The translations under genes were made by a program, and so were the position numbers. Under the pieces are notes generated by a model. That model saw only the letters and a list, made by a program, of their open reading frames with translations, was not told the origin of the DNA and did not search any database. DNA of 17,848 bases from NCBI GenBank assembly GCA_002331465.1, contig DCYM01000024.1, positions 36,687-54,534 on the forward strand, in the 5' to 3' direction. This DNA comes from Candidatus Neomicrothrix sp. UBA2110 (GTDB lineage: Bacteria; Actinomycetota; Acidimicrobiia; Acidimicrobiales; Poriferisodalaceae). Every line of letters begins with the position of its first letter. Position 1 is the stretch's first letter. Positions 14,878 to 17,848 of the stretch are shown here, piece after piece.

Positions 14878-15081
14878 GTGATGCTTTCTGAGAAAACGTT
14901 CCCAGAGCTAACCTCCCTACTCTCGGATAACTCGTCGTTTACTGGGTCGGTGCCTTCATCTGAATCGGATGGTTTAGTGACGCGAGATGCCTCAAGGGTG
15001 CAGCATTTCGCAGTGCATCACCACAAAGAAGAACAACGATTGGTTCTCCTCCGTAAATCTCAGACGCCCAAGCCGATTTGA
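14878..15081 (+). CDS. Doubtful small ORF (67 aa)
   Basis: An open frame from GTG 14878 (or ATG 14881) to the TGA at 15079-15081. It fills the gap between the MBL gene start and the PhyH-like gene end, and its stop abuts the convergent stop at 15082. The protein is Ser-rich at first (LLSDNSSFTGSVPSSESDG) and basic with a His run later (AVHHHKEEQRLVLLRKSQ). About half of the codons end in G or C, so codon use does not decide. No family was recognised, and neither a ribosome binding site nor a TANNNT at 6 nt is present. It may be chance or the tail of a decayed gene. Confidence 0.25.
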   Translation: MMLSEKTFPELTSLLSDNSSFTGSVPSSESDGLVTRDASRVQHFAVHHHKEEQRLVLLRKSQTPKPI

Positions 15082-16146
15082 TTAGTGACCGGTCCAAGCC
15101 ATGGCATCTCTATAAGGGTTCGCGTCAAACCCGAAACTTCCGTATCTCGCTTCGACGGCATCAATTTTCTCTGTTGTCCAATAGTTATTGCCGGGCGCAG
15201 GAAAGCCGAGAACGGCTCGTTGTTCAACGCTTGAACCGGCAATGATGCGTTCCATGCGTTGGTCTTGTTTGTACATGGCCCATGCCCAACCGGGGTGGAG
15301 TGTGCTGATCCAGTCAGCCGTTATTTTCCGAAAGGTTAGGTTGTGGGCAAGTCGCATCCGTCCGGCGTGCAAAGGGGTTCCGCGATGCCAAGTGTCGTGG
15401 CGATAAAAGAGCACGGAACCCTCGGTGAAATCGGTGTACACCTCCCGCTGGTAAAGACGGGACCGAAAATCGGCTGTGTCGGGGCGATGCTCACGAAACC
15501 ACGCCTCGGCTCTGGCACGGTCATTAATCCATGGAATATCTCCAATACCAGGTGCGTCCATAATCGGCCACCGGTATGCAGTGTCATTACGCCCCTCGCG
15601 CGGAACCACCGCCGTTGCGCCACCGACGTCAGCTTGGTCGCACAAGTAGATAACGATCTCAACAGCTTCAGGGTCGTTCCAGGGGGCAGGGTGCGTCAAC
15701 GTGTGGTTCGGATAGTCAACGTGAACTCGTTGGTCCTGGTTGTCGTACTCTCCGCGGTCACCTTCTAGTCGACCGTATTTGGGCCAAAGATCTGATTGAG
15801 TGAGACGCAGTTCGTGAACGGGCACACCTAGAAGTTGCGACGCGGCGTCTAATAAACGGGGATGCAAGGTGAGTTCGTTGAAGGTGGAGTCTCTATCGGG
15901 AAATGTTATGCCCCCTCCGAAATCGTTAAGGCCGCGAGCGTCATCCGATTCAGAGGTAGGAAACCTGATTTGTGCAACTTCAATGAGGCTTCGAACAAGC
16001 GTGCGAGGTAGGAGATCATCAACGAGAGCGAAGCCTTGTTCACTCCAATCTTGAACGTGCGTTGCCGTTAAGGGAGAATTCTCAGGGAGCGCGGAAGTTG
16101 GTTTGACGAAGCGGTCATTCGGCGAAACATTCGCCGGAGCAATCAA
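15082..16146 (-). CDS. Phytanoyl-CoA dioxygenase-family 2-oxoglutarate/Fe(II) oxygenase
   Basis: A 354-residue double-stranded beta-helix oxygenase. The iron facial triad is complete: His142 and Asp144 in RVHVDYPNHT (140-149) and His254 in DTWHRGTPLH (251-260). Arg263 or Arg265 in AGRMRLAHNL is placed to bind the 2-oxoglutarate carboxylate. These proteins hydroxylate a C-H bond of a substrate while turning 2-oxoglutarate into succinate and CO2; the family is broad and the substrate cannot be deduced. It starts with TTG at 16146, which overlaps the TGA of the preceding gene by 4 nt (TTGA), pointing to translational coupling; no other start is near. It is the last of a three-gene run with a VOC protein and a TIGR03086-like protein. 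Confidence 0.88.
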   Translation of the reverse strand: MIAPANVSPNDRFVKPTSALPENSPLTATHVQDWSEQGFALVDDLLPRTLVRSLIEVAQIRFPTSESDDARGLNDFGGGITFPDRDSTFNELTLHPRLLDAASQLLGVPVHELRLTQSDLWPKYGRLEGDRGEYDNQDQRVHVDYPNHTLTHPAPWNDPEAVEIVIYLCDQADVGGATAVVPREGRNDTAYRWPIMDAPGIGDIPWINDRARAEAWFREHRPDTADFRSRLYQREVYTDFTEGSVLFYRHDTWHRGTPLHAGRMRLAHNLTFRKITADWISTLHPGWAWAMYKQDQRMERIIAGSSVEQRAVLGFPAPGNNYWTTEKIDAVEARYGSFGFDANPYRDAMAWTGH

Positions 16147-16700
16147 CTGGGATCTCGCCCAATCATGGCGAGGAAACGTTGCACAGCATCGGCACCCTCA
16201 GGAGCTTCGGTTTCATCGGCGAGTAGTCCCCAACCTGCAAGCGTCTCACGCATTTGTCCGATGACCTCGTGGCTAATTTCTGCCAGATCATGAGGAATAT
16301 GAGCCTCAACCCCGGTCGCTTTGGCTATATCCCACGCGTGAGCGATTGAGTCCCACTGAACGGCCTGAATCCACCGGTCAACTGACATAGGGCCGAACCA
16401 AAATTTCCCTTCCCGTTCAAGAATTCCCTGCGTGTCGAGCGCCTCAAGGACGGCATCTCGAGTTTGCATCCAAACCATCGCTGGATCGTCCGCCGATTCA
16501 ATTGATACCGGTGCAACGGTTGCGCCACTCTCGAGCGTGGCAGCCAAAGCTGTTAAGACTCCGCAATGGTGTCGTAGCACGTCTCTGGCGGTCCACTCAT
16601 CGCACGGGGATTGGTTGTCCCATTTCTCATCGGGTACTCGATGAACCACCGCGTCAAACGTGTACACGGCTTTAGTGAAGTTACGCAGGTTAAGACTCAT
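16143..16700 (-). CDS. TIGR03086-like / maleylpyruvate isomerase N-terminal-domain protein
   Basis: A 185-residue protein of the DinB-like four-helix fold that binds a metal ion and, in some actinobacterial relatives, uses mycothiol. Visible elements are CDEWTARDVLRHH (33-45), with the first metal-binding His, and VQWDSIAHAWDIAKATG (114-130), with Asp117 and His121 as likely further ligands. The region between holds WMQTRDAVLEAL, a typical helix. I chose the ATG at 16700 (MSLNLRNFTKAV), where family similarity begins. A TTG at 16733 would add 11 residues and has TACGAT 5 nt upstream, so a leaderless longer form is possible. The VOC gene precedes it by 45 nt and the oxygenase gene overlaps its stop. 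The function is unknown; binding or conjugation of a small thiol-linked compound is one option. Confidence 0.8.
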   Translation of the reverse strand: MSLNLRNFTKAVYTFDAVVHRVPDEKWDNQSPCDEWTARDVLRHHCGVLTALAATLESGATVAPVSIESADDPAMVWMQTRDAVLEALDTQGILEREGKFWFGPMSVDRWIQAVQWDSIAHAWDIAKATGVEAHIPHDLAEISHEVIGQMRETLAGWGLLADETEAPEGADAVQRFLAMIGRDPS

Positions 16701-16738
16701 AGGAAATCGCTCTTCTTCGTTTGCATTTGTCAAATTAA

Positions 16739-16744
16739 ATCGTA
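16739..16744 (-). promoter_or_regulatory. Possible internal -10 before the TIGR03086-like gene
   Basis: Read on the - strand, TACGAT ends 5 nt before TTG 16733, just behind the VOC stop. It could give a leaderless TTG start or a ~30-nt leader for ATG 16700. Confidence 0.3.
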
Positions 16745-16745
16745 A

Positions 16746-17525
16746 TTAGTCTCTCAAGTAGACCCTAAGGCCGCCGAGAAGTACCTGGTTGTCGTTCACA
16801 CCACAATTTCTTTGTTGGGCTCCAGCAAGTACAGCATCGCGGTCGACGCACACCACATCGATACCCCCGAGTCCGTCACCGCGTCCGTCAACGGCTTCCA
16901 CGAACCGAATTGACGCGTTCTCAAACTGAATCGCAGGAGTCCCGTTCCCATCTTCGACCACATCTAGTTGGGCTATTTGGGCCCAGCGCGCAGCTAGTCG
17001 ATCAGGGTCAACGGCCTGGAGTTCCGCAGCGGAGATCCCAGTTACGCGTTCGGTTCGACAAAAGTCAGACCACTGAGACCCAGCGGGCCACCAGGGACCA
17101 TCGGGAACCTCGCTACCTTCGACTTTCATCTGATCCATTTCAAAGAAACTTCCTCCGGTGTCGGCGGGATGCAACTGGAGACCCTCGAACCCACCTTTGT
17201 CATATTCCATGTGATTAGCCACTCGAACCCCTAACTCTTGGACGTGAGCTAGACGCGAAGCGACATCATCAACCTGGTTGATGACCATGTATCCGGAGTC
17301 ACCACCTCTTCGCTTGATGTAGCGACCCCCGGCGGTGTCTTCGGTCACCGGCGTCACACACTCCAGGAACTGGCTACCAATCGGCCAAAGGGTGTTCTTG
17401 AGCCCAAAAGCTCCCACACCGGGATCGATGTGACATGCCTCAACACCTAAAACGGTTTGAATATCAAGAGCTGTTTTGAGCAGGTCTGAGGTAACTACGG
17501 CGATTTGACGAAGGCGAATCCACAT
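16746..17525 (-). CDS. VOC-family protein (glyoxalase-like, PF13468 type)
   Basis: A 259-residue protein of the vicinal oxygen chelate fold. The first betaalphabetabetabeta module starts with RLRQIAVVTSDL (4-15) and ends with FLECVTPV (53-60), with Glu55 as a likely ligand. ENLARGED loop TAGGRYIKRRGGDSGYMV (64-81) is typical of the glyoxalase-like group PF13468. The next module gives LQLHPADTGGSFFEMDQM (116-133), where His119 and Glu129 can bind a metal. The C-terminal part (from about 150) is a further, weaker module. Reactions in this fold range from isomerisation to ring cleavage and antibiotic binding, so none is assigned. The ATG at 17525 follows TAGTGT by 6 nt. First gene of the run that continues with the TIGR03086-like and PhyH-like genes, and divergent from another VOC gene. 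Confidence 0.82.
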   Translation of the reverse strand: MWIRLRQIAVVTSDLLKTALDIQTVLGVEACHIDPGVGAFGLKNTLWPIGSQFLECVTPVTEDTAGGRYIKRRGGDSGYMVINQVDDVASRLAHVQELGVRVANHMEYDKGGFEGLQLHPADTGGSFFEMDQMKVEGSEVPDGPWWPAGSQWSDFCRTERVTGISAAELQAVDPDRLAARWAQIAQLDVVEDGNGTPAIQFENASIRFVEAVDGRGDGLGGIDVVCVDRDAVLAGAQQRNCGVNDNQVLLGGLRVYLRD

Positions 17526-17531
17526 AGTTCC

Positions 17532-17537
17532 ACACTA
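17532..17537 (-). promoter_or_regulatory. -10 hexamer of the VOC gene
   Basis: Read on the - strand, TAGTGT ends 6 nt (ggaact) before ATG 17525; leaderless arrangement. Confidence 0.5.
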
Positions 17538-17649
17538 TGGGGATAGGGAACCACCCTGCAGCTTTGTTGCTGACAAGAGAGCACTCGTATCGTCAGAGTT
17601 GTCATTAACTTGCAACCCCAATGAACCGGTAGTCGCATCGAACCCCAGT

Positions 17650-17677
17650 TTTTGACTGGCGGCTTTTGACTGGCGGC
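17650..17677. repeat. Two tandem copies of a 14-bp sequence
   Basis: ttttgactggcggc occurs twice without a gap (17650-17663 and 17664-17677) in the 198-bp region between two divergent VOC genes. Each copy holds TTGACT, but the distance to the TAGCCT -10 at 17712 (about 40 bp) is too long for a normal -35. It may be a binding site pair or a recent slippage duplication. Confidence 0.7.
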
Positions 17678-17692
17678 GGAACGGAGCCGCCA
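17671..17692. repeat. 7-bp inverted repeat next to the tandem repeat
   Basis: tggcggc (17671-17677) pairs exactly with gccgcca (17686-17692) over an 8-nt loop (ggaacgga). The left arm is the end of the second tandem copy. It lies 20-40 bp upstream of the VOC -10, a plausible operator place; no T-run, so not an obvious terminator. Confidence 0.45.
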
Positions 17693-17711
17693 TGAGATGC
17701 CCGCCGAGACG

Positions 17712-17717
17712 TAGCCT
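17712..17717 (+). promoter_or_regulatory. -10 hexamer of the second VOC gene
   Basis: TAGCCT, then 6 nt (tgagtt), then ATG 17724; the hexamer is the same as before the TauD pseudogene at 3262. Confidence 0.5.
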
Positions 17718-17723
17718 TGAGTT

Positions 17724-17848
17724 ATGGCCCTTCACCCAAACGGCGTCAACCACCTCGCTATAGCGACTAACGACATGAAAACTCAACTCAGCTTTTTCGC
17801 GGAAGTACTCGGGTGCCCGACGAAGGCCCTGTACTGGATGCATGGAGT
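17724..17848 (+). CDS. VOC-family protein, N-terminal part (runs off the window)
   Basis: The frame from ATG 17724 stays open to the window end (41 codons). It reads MALHPNGVNHLAIATNDM followed by QLSFFAEVLG, the classic opening of a glyoxalase/bleomycin-resistance/dioxygenase module: a beta-strand with the metal-binding His (His10 in NHLAI), then an amphipathic helix with FFxEVLG. The start is supported by TAGCCT 6 nt upstream and by the family pattern. It is divergent from the VOC gene at 17525, so the two may respond to the same signal. The rest of the protein, and so its subgroup, is outside the window. Confidence 0.8.
   Translation, partial: MALHPNGVNHLAIATNDMKTQLSFFAEVLGCPTKALYWMHG

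Noticed and set aside
17535..17843. 102-codon open frame on the - strand at the window end
   Set aside because: It overlaps the divergent promoter region and the clear VOC start on the + strand (17724), whose sequence is family-like.
1..17848. Defence system, prophage, CRISPR array or transposon
   Set aside because: No nuclease, helicase, integrase, transposase, reverse transcriptase or spaced repeat array was found; the genes are metabolic.

Overview
The window looks like a chromosomal piece of a mid-GC actinobacterium, most likely Acidimicrobiia-like (marine or freshwater). This is inferred from gene content (many acyl-CoA and oxygenase genes, a TIGR03086/mycothiol-isomerase-like protein, a PF13468-like VOC protein), from GTG and TTG starts, and from frequent leaderless genes. 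No rRNA, tRNA, CRISPR array, phage or transposase gene was seen.

Layout. (1) 1-2215, + strand: the 3' end of a gene that resembles the phytanoyl-CoA dioxygenase family, then a full-length 4-hydroxyacetophenone-monooxygenase-like Baeyer-Villiger monooxygenase. (2) 2212-3216, - strand: low-specificity L-threonine aldolase, its stop codon overlapping that of the monooxygenase. (3) 3262-3632, + strand: the decayed 5' part of a TauD/TfdA dioxygenase, with several frameshifts and no C-terminal half. (4) 6907 to 3629, - strand: a two-gene operon of a D-aminoacylase-family amidohydrolase and a divergent acyl-CoA carboxyltransferase. A perfect 15-bp inverted repeat sits directly before the ribosome binding site of its first gene. 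(5) 6960-7638: a sparse region with a doubtful small ORF, then a stand-alone infA (IF-1). (6) 8598 to 7663, - strand: a membrane-anchored extracellular protein of unknown function. (7) 8700-12080, + strand: class III CoA-transferase, PaaG-type enoyl-CoA hydratase/isomerase and acyl-CoA dehydrogenase, which together look like activation and beta-oxidation of an unknown carboxylic acid. (8) 13156 to 12107 (-) and 13206-13949 (+): a divergent pair, an alkaline-phosphatase-superfamily phosphodiesterase and an ECI-like enoyl-CoA isomerase, with an 11-bp inverted repeat in the shared 49-bp promoter. (9) 14854 to 13979, - strand: metallo-beta-lactamase-fold hydrolase. (10) 17525 to 15082, - strand: VOC protein, TIGR03086-like protein and phytanoyl-CoA dioxygenase-family protein. 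(11) 17724 to the window end, + strand: the start of another VOC-fold protein, divergent from the first.

The genes read as a peripheral catabolic and oxidative region: oxygenases, hydrolases and CoA-dependent enzymes that feed central metabolism. No single known pathway explains all of them, and the substrates cannot be read from sequence.

The most consistent hidden signal is in the promoters. Eight starts have a TANNNT hexamer exactly 6 nt before the start codon, and two more have it 7 or 5 nt away. This fits leaderless transcription and helps fix several start codons. The genes with clear Shine-Dalgarno sequences (6907, 5230, 7414) lack it. I did not find a clearly new multi-gene system. 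The best leads are the two perfect inverted repeats and the amidohydrolase/carboxyltransferase pair.
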